Part shown: positions 9,095-19,100 of the stretch, one piece after another
Numbering within the stretch: position 1 is the first letter of the stretch
Layout: every line of letters begins with the position of its first letter
NCBI GenBank assembly: GCA_001687465.1
Contig: LVLI01000017.1
Coordinates: 1-27,728 of the forward strand
Reading direction: 5' to 3'
Length of the DNA stretch: 27,728 nt
DNA from: Halocafeteria seosinensis
Taxonomy: Eukaryota > Sar > Bigyra > Bicosoecida
The notes under the pieces: generated by a model
What the model was told of the DNA's origin: nothing
The model's input: the letters and a program-made list of their open reading frames with translations, nothing else
Database searches by the model: none
Translations under genes and position numbers: made by a program

Positions 9095-9729
9095 TGTCAA
9101 GCGAGTTTTGTGTCGATAGAATCGAATATTGTATAATGTTCCGGCAAGTCGGCCGATTCGATGCGTCTACTAATAGGGATCCTGGGATCCTTCTCCCTGC
9201 ACGCTTCTGACGTCATCTAGGCCGCACCCTTGTTCCGCATTCGGACGGGGTGACTCATGGGCAACGAGACACGAAGTCAATTTGACCACGGGCATAGGAA
9301 CAAACAACAGGCGCTCGCGTGTGCGTTGGGGGTAGGTACTACTTTAGCGGGAGACGAAGACAAGCGATTTGCCAGATCCCAGCGGTCTACTCACTCCGGA
9401 AAGCGCTTTGAACGCTTCCAGCATACGGTAATACTGATAATACAAACGGGGGCAACCAGAGACATTCAGCGGCAGCGAAGACTCTGAACTGTTTGTATTC
9501 CACCAAGCTACATTTCTTTACGCTACTAAGGGAGAAGGGGGCAGAATACCAGGTAAACAACGGAAAGAAGTATCATTTGTTGGTCATGGAAGTCTAAATC
9601 CCGTTGTCCGTAAAAAGAACGACTCTTTCTTGCTCGTCTTCCGGCCACCGCTACCCCATACATACAGTGCACTTGTTACGCATACAATGTATGCATAGCA
9701 AGAAATGGAGAGTATAACATTACTATGGA
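9095..9729. other. Spacer upstream of the secreted-protein gene, no gene recognised
   Basis: This should hold the promoter of the minus-strand secreted-protein gene. Short open frames are present on both strands, but none has a recognisable composition or motif. A small direct repeat GGGATCC-T-GGGATCC lies at about 9176-9191. Confidence 0.4.
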
Positions 9730-10400
9730 CTATAAAGCGCGTCCATCTCCGGGGCGGACGCCGGGCTCCAGAATTGGTCTTTTTCCTGCCAGTTGCTGCA
9801 CCGCTAGCAACACGAGGATCGACCAAGTACGCGAAAATGCACATTTGTCCGTGAGCAATACGAGAGAACCGGAGAGAAATACGTCGTCGTATGATATCCC
9901 GCCCGAGGAACTTCCAGGAGCAGAAGCAGCGTCATGATACATACAGTACATGGAGTGCAACAATGCGTTTCGAATAACAGGAATAAAGGGAACTGCTAAC
10001 GGGGAATTGAATGCCGATGTATGCGGCGAAGACAGTATTTGTAGGAGGAATACTGTAGAGAAGTCATGAAACTGGTCCTCCGTGGCCATCTCCACGAAAC
10101 TTACTGTTAAGTCGTGGTGGGTCAAGTTAATGTGTAGACGACGCGTACGCAGTTTTCAGAAATCTTGCGAACGAAGAAGCGAGCCTGTGCATTGCTACTT
10201 GTTTGAGGGTTACTCTTCCACGTTCTTCTGTCTTCGATATTCCGAGAAGGCTGAGAATTCACAAGTGTGTATTGGTATTGCTCTTACAGGAAGACGTGTA
10301 TTCCCAAAAGCATCTTCATCATGGTGATATAAGGGATTGAAAGAATAAAGAGTTCCGCCCAGAAGGACTCCTACAGGGAGAGACAAATATTCTGACACAC
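9730..10400 (-). CDS. Possible unidentified minus-strand gene, exon structure unresolved
   Basis: Two minus-strand open stretches look protein-like. One, about 10398-10210, has EYLSLPVGVLLGGTLYSFNPLYHHDEDAFG... composition. The other, about 10125-9730, contains PLAVPFIPVIRNALLH and a Leu/Val-rich C-terminal part. A GTAAGA sits after 'NTRLP' near 10285, and a GTAAGT lies near 10100. A stretch encoding ARFFVRKISENC between them (about 10150-10185) is also open, so a multi-exon gene is conceivable. I do not recognise the product. It could equally be a decayed gene or chance open frames. It lies downstream of the histidine kinase gene on the same strand. Confidence 0.25.
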
Positions 10401-10615
10401 TTGAGAGCCGGTAGAACTTAGCTCCTCCCCCTTATGCGATTATTCTCAGGAGTCTTGAATTCACCCATTGGGAAGTTGCAAAGTCAAGACAAGCACTAGC
10501 CAGATTCATGGAATTCCAGGTGTAGCCTAGGCGGGCACAGAAGGGAGATAAACGTTCTGACAGATCTGATATCGGTGGAAGTTAGGTCCTACTTTCTTGT
10601 CGTCCTCACAGGTAT
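10369..10615. repeat. Diverged direct repeat, two copies about 170 bp apart
   Basis: The segments near 10369-10430 and 10540-10600 share GGGAGA, TCTGACA, CGGT-GAA and TTAG-TCCT in the same order and spacing. On the minus strand they read as related peptides (AKFYRLSSVSEYLSLP and PNFHRYQICQNVYLPS), suggesting an old duplication of an exon or of flanking DNA. The 10431-10848 remainder shows no gene. Confidence 0.45.
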
Positions 10616-10848
10616 CCAGATAGGTGGCGTTACGATGATACGTAGACTCGAGTCTTGAGTCTCCTGAATTCGGCCTCGAATGAACGTAGGGGTTGCTCGC
10701 TGCTTATATTCTTAGCACATAGCCATTTTTGTGTCTCCAAAGAGCATTCTTTGCTTCCGAAACGACTCAAGAAAATGCCTGCCTAAGTAGTAGGATCTTG
10801 AGACAGATAAATTCGAAGCCTTTCGTTGAACGGTCGCTCATTGATGGC

Positions 10849-13800
10849 TCAAGCTCCTGGTTGAATTATCTGGCTCTCATCTTGAACTCTCGTATCATTA
10901 TCAATGCACAGATGGTCTAAGAGGCTTTGTATGTTGCTTTTCGTGAATGGCTTTCCTATGACACCATTGAAGCCATTCGCTTTATACGATTCGATTTCTT
11001 GAGTACTAGTATTTCCCGACATCGCAACAATCGGTATGTCGCAGTGCAATTCTGTCTTAAGTTTGTGGCACGCGACGTCTCCATTCATTCTCTGCATGTG
11101 AATATCCATTAAGATAATGTCGACATCGTCCGCAGATTCGTTGCTTGGCACGTCCGCTCCACCGGCTACTTGCCCTGTTGTTTGTAAATAAGGAATCAGC
11201 TCATCTCCATCCTTCAGCGCGACAAACTTACATCCCATGGCCATCAGCATCCGCGTTAAAACTTTACGATTCACTGTATCGTCCTCGACAACAACCGCTG
11301 TAGGATTCGACGTCTTGTGCAAAGGTCCGAATAAGAAGCAAGCACCGTCAGGGTCCAGGCTAATGTGTTTTTCACTAGGTTCCTCAGACTCGCTTGTACG
11401 GGGAGATTTTCCGCCGGCTAAGTAAGGCATAATAAACTCGAAAACGTTTAATGTTCTCGTGTCACGGCAACCTGGTGTCCCGATGCTGGAAACAGGAACT
11501 GCCTCTTCACGGAAATCTATGGAGCCTCCGAGTGCCCCTGCCAGTGTTCTCGCCATGGCCATGTTAAGCCCGCTTGGTTCATTATGACAATGACCGGGCG
11601 AGGGTCTAGACATAGTATCGTTGTTTGGTCCAGCATTAGTTCTATTAGGTAAGGATCGCATGATGAACCCGCTACGACTCGAGGAAGGACGGTGGTAGTC
11701 CCTTGACTCTACCACCGTCCTTGACTCTTTCAAGCTGGTACCAGCAATTCCTCCTGTATCAATCACTCGAAAGAGGAGCCAGTTGGGTGAATCCGTGGCC
11801 ACCCTTCTGGAGAATGCTCTGCAAAGGATTCTTCCCTGACTATCGCAGGCCATATTTGGATGCTGTACTGAAAACTGCGCTGCTTCGTCCAATGAAAGAG
11901 CATGAATTATATCGAAATGAAGCTTGATGAAACCCGAAAAACAGCGAGACACAGCATTATTCAATCCCACGTTTAGAATCTGTTGCAGACGCAGAAGATC
12001 AGAGCAGATGTTGCAGTTGTCAAGTGCGGTAGATATACTGAAACTGAGAATGCCATTTGCTTGTTTCCTGTGAGTCTTCGCCAAATCTTCTGCAAGCGAT
12101 TGGACGTCTAGTGAGCTGTACTGGAATTCCAATCTTCCGGCTCTAAGTTTCATTAGGTCCATCATCTGTTCACCATGAATCAGACAGATATTAATACACA
12201 TCCGAGTATCCACCAAGATAACATACATCATTTACGAGGCGGTTCATCATCTGTGCGTACTTTTCGATACGCCGTCCATGCCAATAAATAGCGCTCTTTA
12301 TCGGTTTTCCATCTTGCTCACACTGATCTGATTCTTTCATCGACGCCTCCCGGAGGAGAGTGGCTGAGAAAGCTACAATGTGCAAAGGGTTCCTGGGCAG
12401 CAAGGCAACACTATCAGTTTGGATTACGAGGATGAACGTTTGGAAAATCTTTCGTGCACTCACCTAATTTCGTGCTGTGCAAAGGCGATAGTTCGCTCAT
12501 GCGCTTCCGCTGCGGCTGCTAGTGCCGAAACACGCTCTTGAACCAATCGTACTGCCTTCCTGCGTCGGGAAGTGTAAATTAAAATTGACGTCGACACCAT
12601 TAGCGCGATAGTTACAGTGCATGTGTAGCCAATAAGCCGCTCGGTTTGTATCTGGTCCCCCGCCGATCTTTGTATCCCAAGGACGGAATCCGGTAGAATC
12701 AACACTCTGGCATTGTAGGAGCTTGAGCCTAGGTTTACAACAAATGAGTGAGCAAGCTCAATGTCAAGTGGATATCGCTCATTTAACTCCACAGCCGTAG
12801 TCGTTGTTTCAATCTTGAAACTAGTGCGTACTTCACTTTGGGCATCCAAGGATAGCAACGTTTCTTTCGACAACCTTTCGTCATAGCTTCGAGGAACGGA
12901 GTCAACAAATCCGTTGACGAACTCACCATCTCCAAAGCTGTTGCTATGGATAATGCTTTTGCTGTGCTCGCCAGTGCCGAACTTGTGTGCCCACTCCGTT
13001 TCGCTAATATCTTCTACCAAAATTCCGGTGTTCCCCTGCATTTCCATTCCTCAAATACATCATTAAGTTATACAGAGTATATCCTTTACCATAGACTAAC
13101 CAATTGAATAATATTCTTCAGTAGACCATACAGAGCGGAAACAATCGCGTCGCTATCCACAACTAGCCCTACTACGCCCGCAAAAGTATCGGTGGGACAC
13201 AGAGCAGCACGACAAGCAAACACTGGTACAGATACGATTACGTATTTCTGCAATGAGGCCAGCAATAGAAGAACGTGAACACATCCTAGTGACGCATATA
13301 CAACCAAACACCTACGGTAGTCTCAAAGAGAACCGGCGGAGTAGTTGCCGGACGTCTCGAGTTTCTCGCTTCCTTGAATGTCTTCTGTAGTCGTCCGTCT
13401 GTCGTAATCCTTGATATGTCTAGACCGGCTACCAGTGATTTAAACAAAGAGCTACGATGGGGCAAATTGTCGTGTCTCAGAAAGCTCTTCCCAGCAATGG
13501 GGAAGTAGACTTGCCTTTGCGAACTGTTCTTGTATTGCAGATTTGACAGGTCGGTACTCCGGGAGTAGGAGATGTTAGAGTTGGGCTCGACAATATCGTT
13601 AAACTCGTCGAAGAAACTAGACGTGGCCAGATCATGCATTTCTTCCACGAATTCATTCCGTTCATGGTTCTCAACTTCAGGAAGCCAAAGTGCGGCAGCA
13701 TTTACGTCCGAGTGAGTTTCGTTGAGCATATGGAGGGCTCCTGCAAGCCGGAAATTGCAACCAGTCGCACTACAGATTAATGCTTTAGTATTACTCGGTT

Positions 13801-14585
13801 CTCCGCTTACCTTGAGTAAAGACTGTTGACATTCCTATACTGAAACGAGACTGATTTGCTCTTATGTAATCTATATGTTTCTCTTGAACCATGGATGCGA
13901 AAAGGGAGTGAGCTGTGGAGGTACAAAATTCACATAGAATGATTTCCAAGGCTATTTCATAGAGGAAATGTCCCTACTTACTCAGCACAAAGTTGTCCAG
14001 TTGCTTTTGGATCACAAATGCAGTTTCGTCTAAGGCGTTCTCAACCTCGTTTCGGATTACCTGCTCAGTTTCACTGCGAGTTTCTTGCACTCCCACCTCT
14101 GTTCCTACAGTTCCCAGCATGAATACGATGATGAATGTCAAGGTACCAGGATGCGTCAGGAAATCCCTAATAACAAAAAGTGTATGCTTCCACGTCCAGT
14201 GTTCCTTCACGGGATTTTCATTACGCAGCAAAGCGGAATGAGTTTTCACAACGCTGGGATCCCCTTCCCCTTCCACTTGTTGGAACGCCTCCTCAATCGC
14301 CTCTTCATACCTCTTCCGACCGGATTCCACATCGGGAAGCGATCTCACAACTGTCTGATTGCTTTCGATATTACTAGTTGTCGCGGTATGCGCAGTCGAA
14401 GAAACACGGACTTGAGCAGGACTTTCCATCTCTGGTGTTGTCGATTCCGCTTCTTCCCCCGTATTGACGTCAAGCGGTACGACCGAGGCTGTTTTGACGT
14501 TGGATGGAGAGTCCGATGAACCATCGCCCTTTTCACTCGCGGAGTGGGACTGCTTTCGAGCAGCCGCAGCATGCGCATTTCCCAT
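10849..14585 (-). CDS. CHASE-domain hybrid histidine kinase, seven exons, about 1110 residues
   Basis: Predicted exons (minus): 14585-13982, 13912-13811, 13740-13316, 13247-13101, 13035-12464, 12392-12227 and 12165-10849. The introns are 69, 70, 68, 65, 71 and 61 nt, and all phases agree. The encoded order is: Ser/Thr-rich cytosolic N-terminus; membrane helix about 148-164 (TLTFIIVFMLGTV); extracellular CHASE domain about 165-460 (ALWLPEVENHERNEF, then GLDISR...PPVLFETT and YVIVSVPVF); second helix about 560-581; HisKA with the H-box AQHEIRNPLHIV split by intron 5 (His about 614); HATPase; and a C-terminal receiver with EDD, phospho-acceptor Asp about 1026 (ILMDIHM), MSGN and GKPF Lys about 1077. 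Known: CHASE domains bind small ligands such as cytokinins in plants. Inferred: a sensor feeding a phosphorelay. The ATP-binding boxes are unusual (DTGGIAG, SGLNMAMA instead of DTGxGI and GLGLxI), so kinase activity may be reduced. The start at 14585 is the first ATG in frame. Confidence 0.88.
11685..11722. repeat. Perfect 14-bp inverted repeat with 10-nt loop inside the kinase coding sequence
   Basis: The left arm AAGGACGGTGGTAG (11685-11698) and the right arm CTACCACCGTCCTT (11709-11722) are exact reverse complements. They lie in the part coding for the ATP-lid region between the G1-like and G2-like boxes, encoding RTVVESRDYHRPSSS. In RNA this would form a strong hairpin. Confidence 0.9.
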
Positions 14586-14639
14586 GATGCCGGGTCCGAT
14601 GAGGCGCTCTCCAGCGGTCACCAACCAATTGTACCGGAG

Positions 14640-14960
14640 CTACCGAAGCCCTTGCTGCTTCTTATCCGATGATAGAAGAAGCCACATGCACGGAGAAATC
14701 GCTGCTACTGCTACAATCGCTAACGCTCTGTGTAGAACTCTGGTACTGAATGACTGACGTGGGAAAGACGTTGTAGACACGTCAGAAACTGATGCACCAG
14801 TAGGACGTTCTCTCCGTCCAGGAAGCAAGCAACAGGATGAAAAATGACCAAGGGTTAATAGCCGTAATCTATCTATCCATATTACTCATTCTGATATATG
14901 CAGCCGTCGGACGAACAATTGCGACTTCTTGTGTTTTTCGCTTGCGATCACCTGTACAGT
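14640..14960. repeat. Diverged tandem duplication, first copy
   Basis: It shares with 15520-15865, in order: ACTGAATG-CTGA, an ACAGGAT block, ATGCAGCCG, and ATTGCGACTTCTTG followed by TTTGCGATCA-like sequence. Offsets are 888 to 907 bp, so the copies have accumulated indels. Confidence 0.6.
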
Positions 14961-15519
14961 ATGAATTAGCGACACTTCAAGCGAAAGGGCCTCATTCTTG
15001 AAGGAAGAATTGTCAGCTTGGTCTGTGACCGAGAGCATCAGGAAGCGGGAGATACAAACATCTCCGAACTTGGGTCTCATTTTCTTCGACAGTGGTTCCA
15101 GGGGACCACACCGTTGCAGTCGATCAGTGGAATTCTGACCTACCAAGCAAGAGGGTCCCACGTGATAATCGCCGTACTATAGTTTACTTCTTGGATATTT
15201 TAAAATAAGGAGTTATATATATAACCCGAATGCTATTGGGATCTTCGCAGGACAATATTAGGAGGGTTGTTCCATTCAGTACTCAAATTGGTGCGACGAA
15301 AGACTCGTTTTAGCTTGTGCAGCTTGTGCCTGAGTGGCCGCACGATAAGGAAAGCTGGGAGATACATGTGTACAAAACTGCTTCCATTCACCGGTCGATT
15401 GACCTGACAGATTTAGCTAGTAGAATCACACCCGCGCATGATCCTCTTCTTCTACAATTGTAGATATGCAGGTGGTCAGACTTCCCTCTTCGAGACTGCC
15501 ATCGACTAACCAGACACCA

Positions 15520-15865
15520 TCTCCCCGTTGCTTTTTATTCGAGTATAGCAGAAGAAGAAGGAGGAGAGCGACCCATATATTTAACTGCTATTATCGCTTA
15601 ATTTGATCTGTGGATTGAGGCGCTAGGAGTAGCACTGAATGGCTGAGCTGGGATGACAGGTGTGGTGTGGTGGAAGCGTCGCCTCAGCTTGGGTTTCTCC
15701 TCGTTCAAGACAACAAGCCACAGGATAGACGATGACGTAAGATCGATGGATTATTTACTTCCATCAATCCGCCATCCTTATTCGGATGCATGCAGCCGAA
15801 CTACCGGTAATTCATGAACAAATCATTGCGACTTCTTGAGCGTCTGTTTGCGATCATGTTCTGTG
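15520..15865. repeat. Diverged tandem duplication, second copy
   Basis: This is the partner of 14640-14960. ATTGCGACTTCTTG sits at 15825 here and at 14918 in the first copy. It lies upstream of copy C, while the first copy lies upstream of the kinase, so both genes may have inherited a related upstream segment. Confidence 0.6.
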
Positions 15866-16182
15866 GCGATGCTTTGCTCGAGCAGACCATGCCCGGATAT
15901 GACAACCTCTTCCGGCATGAAGAACCTTCGGAGTCATTCCCATTCCCTCTGCTGGCTAATTTCCGTCCGGACAGGCCCCTATCCTGGAGCGAAAAACGAT
16001 CTTGTCTTACCGTGGCATGCATGCAGGTGGGTGATTACACGGAGATGACGACTGCTGACCAAGTTCCACTTCGGTAGAAGATGCTGATGGTGTTGTCTTG
16101 TTCGTACGCCTTGCGTTGCCAACCAATGTCGTTCGGGATATGCAAAAACCCCATGACCCAGAACTAAAAAGGCAACCGTATC

Positions 16183-19100
16183 ATGGAAAGAGAAGAGAGA
16201 AGAAACTTCGGTGCCCTGGCGACTTCCCCGTTAGACCCCGGGAGATGCAAAGACAGAGAGCAAGTAACAAGGGTCTACCCATCATCGAGGAACTACGAGA
16301 TAAACCAGCTCCGACGGAGGTGGCGGCGACTCTATTACTTGGGCTGCTTGACAGTCGTCGTCCTTGGCCCACTACATGCCCATGTCGAGGCGGATTGCGG
16401 GAGCTGTCCTGCCGGACAACATTGTCAGGCTGACGTTTGCGTGGACTGTCAGGGTACGTCTTCCAATGGTGTCGCTCCCATGTTGTCGTCGCTCTCGATA
16501 CGTAGGCTTAGCGCCGCTCGCAGCCGGCGCCACAAGCATGGCCGGATCAACGATCTGCTCCTTATGTCCGGCTGGGAAATTCGAGACCAATCATGACGAA
16601 TGTATGAATTGCGATGGTGAGCGATTGTACAACCGAAGCCAAAAAAAGATAAATTACATGACCGCCAAGCGTACGAACTTCGTGCTACATGTGGCTGTGC
16701 AGAAGGAAAGACTAGCTCCAATGGTTCTGACAGCTGCGCACAATGTCCTGCCGGAACTTTCGCACTCCTGCAGCAAAATGGGTGCGACGAATGCCCAGGT
16801 GCGCAATCCATATTGTACTTGCCATATAGCCATGAGCGTTTCTGATTCGCCATCCTGTAAACCAGACGGGGAAATTAGCTCTGAGGGATCCTCTGAATGC
16901 TACGCGTGTGATTCCGGTACATACGAGAGGAATCATACGGAGTGCGTAAGCTGTGACGGTAAGTGGCGAGACAGGTTAATGCCCGGAATATTATTGGAGT
17001 ACCTATATATGATACACCAACAATTCTCGTACCTAACGTTTTGACTTGAATTTTTTTTCAGCGGGGAAGACCAGCCCTACGGGGAACACAACTTGCTTTG
17101 ACTGCCCATTTGGAACATATGAACTAAATCGTACGGAATGCAGGAACTCATCATGTACGTGTGCTTCAAAATGCCATGCAGAACAATCTCGTAGTATTCC
17201 AACTTCCGACCTCGCCGCAGCTGATCTAGATTTGCGAGGCAGTATCAAACAGGGGAGGGAACCTTGTTTCCAGTACTTCCCCGATAAGGACCTATTCCGA
17301 ATGACGTGCTCTGTGGTCATTTGGGCCGCTTATGGTTACGATGCTGATACTTGCATTTTTCTTGCGCCCAACGAGACATTCGAGGGCGGTGAGGGAAACG
17401 TTATTGAGCTAGGGGAAATCGATAACTTCCGAGGTTTCATTAGGATAATTGAGGACGGTTATGGCATCGAATCGTTTGATGAAGCTCCGCTAATTCGGAA
17501 TGTACATGTCAAGAACGGGACAACAGCGCCAGGCGCTGGATTTATTGTTCGACAGGACCAAAGGTATTTTAGCGTGGAAACATGTAGCTCCACGGGGAAT
17601 ATCGGAGAGAGAGGGGGAGGAATCTGTGGTCGTGATGCAGGTCACCACGAGGGCCAGGTGAAGATAGCGAATTCCTATTCCGAAGGGATTATACAGGGTA
17701 ATAAGGCAGGTGGTATTGCAGGATTTGGTCTAGGAATTCACGGCGGAACCGCTAATATCGCACAGTGCTATTCGACTGGGCCTATTCAGGGAGCTGAATC
17801 GGGTGGAATATGTGGACAATATGCTGGTGTTGATAGCGGGCTTGTGTATATGGCACAGTCATATTCCTTAGGACGTATTGCAGGAGAAGAAAGTGGCGGT
17901 ATTGCTGGAGCTGGTTCCGCATTGGATTTCGGTGAAGTATACATCACCAATTGCTATTCTCGCGGGGATATTGGAGGCGGACTAGCAGGAGGAATTACTG
18001 GTCAGGACACAGGTGGATGGGGAAGTGTTGCCGGAGGCAGTGTCAACATTACCAATACATATGCTTCCGGTGCTGTCAATGCCAACCAGGCTGGTGGACT
18101 CATCGGAAATACAGGTGAGGAAGCACTTATTGGTATCCATGTGCAGTACTCGGTGTATAATGGCTCTAACGGTGCGAACGTCGTAGGTGGAGGCGACAGT
18201 TCCAATGCTCTGCATCAGGAAGGCATTTCGGCCTCTTTAGATACAATACGAGGTGCCCTGTACAACGATGCGGGAACGTGGCGATGGGATCAACACATAT
18301 GGGCACTTAATGGCAGCGACGAGTTGGTTATTTTGCGCTTTCAGCTCCATCAAACACCATGCAAGCATTGCGAGACACCCACGAAGGCTCCTACACCATG
18401 CATGACACCCACCGAAACCCCTACACCATGTAAGACACCCAGAAAGACTCCCACGCCATACATGACGCCCACCAAAACTCCTACTCCATCCAAGACACCT
18501 ACTAGGACCCCTACGACCACAAAGACTGCTACGCCATCCAATACTGCCAGACAGACCTCCACATTTTCGCGGACTGCCACACCCTCCAGTAACATGGTCC
18601 ACTCGACCTCTCCTGCAACTCCTTTACTACGTCCGGGTTCTGTGATAGTACGCTCAGGTTGCGGGACTCGCCTTCCATCGAACTGTGCCAGGGCTGAATT
18701 TCTATCCTCAGAGAGCTTTACGCTTGCTGGCAACAGTAGCTCTCTTCCTGGAGCTCCCACAAATTTAACCGTTTCAGTGCGAAACGGAACGGCCACGGCA
18801 CCGAAGATTGATTTGACTTGCGGGCCAGTAGTTGGGAGGGTTCCAAAGGACGCAGTGGTCTACTCAGGATGCCAAGAAGATTTGTCAGGTACCCAATTTG
18901 ATGTTCCATTGCCCATGATACTTGACATCGATCAGAGAAGTAACAATGGCACCTGCGCACCTCATCGATCAAATTGCACGCGTTTTGACTACATGATTCA
19001 CATTCGACTTCATCCACATTCTTCGCAACTATTCAGTAAACAGGCGCCACTGATAAGGCAGCAGTCATCGGGGGAGCGCTTTAGGCGACTCGCTGGAGCA

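Larger units (their letters stand above)
14586..16182. promoter_or_regulatory. Divergent intergenic region between the kinase and copy C
   Basis: This 1.6 kb separates the start of the kinase (minus) from the first ATG of copy C (plus), so it should hold both promoters. It contains two diverged copies of one sequence (about 14640-14960 and 15520-15865). Minus-strand open stretches at 15161-14886 and elsewhere have no recognisable motif. A tract of TA-rich sequence (GAGTTATATATATAACC, about 15211) could act as a core promoter element or be a simple repeat. No transcription-factor site could be named. Confidence 0.5.

Noticed and set aside
15325-15420. A tRNA-like stretch (GCCTGAGTGGCCGCACGA, later GGTCGATTGACC)
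   Set aside because: The D-arm-like part is suggestive, but no T-arm with a 7-nt loop, no acceptor stem and no clear anticodon arm could be paired.
18350-18796. Minus-strand frame with GVLVGVLDGVGV repeats
   Set aside because: This is the antisense reading of the 30-bp Pro/Thr minisatellite of copy C, and the apparent repeats come from the sense-strand minisatellite.
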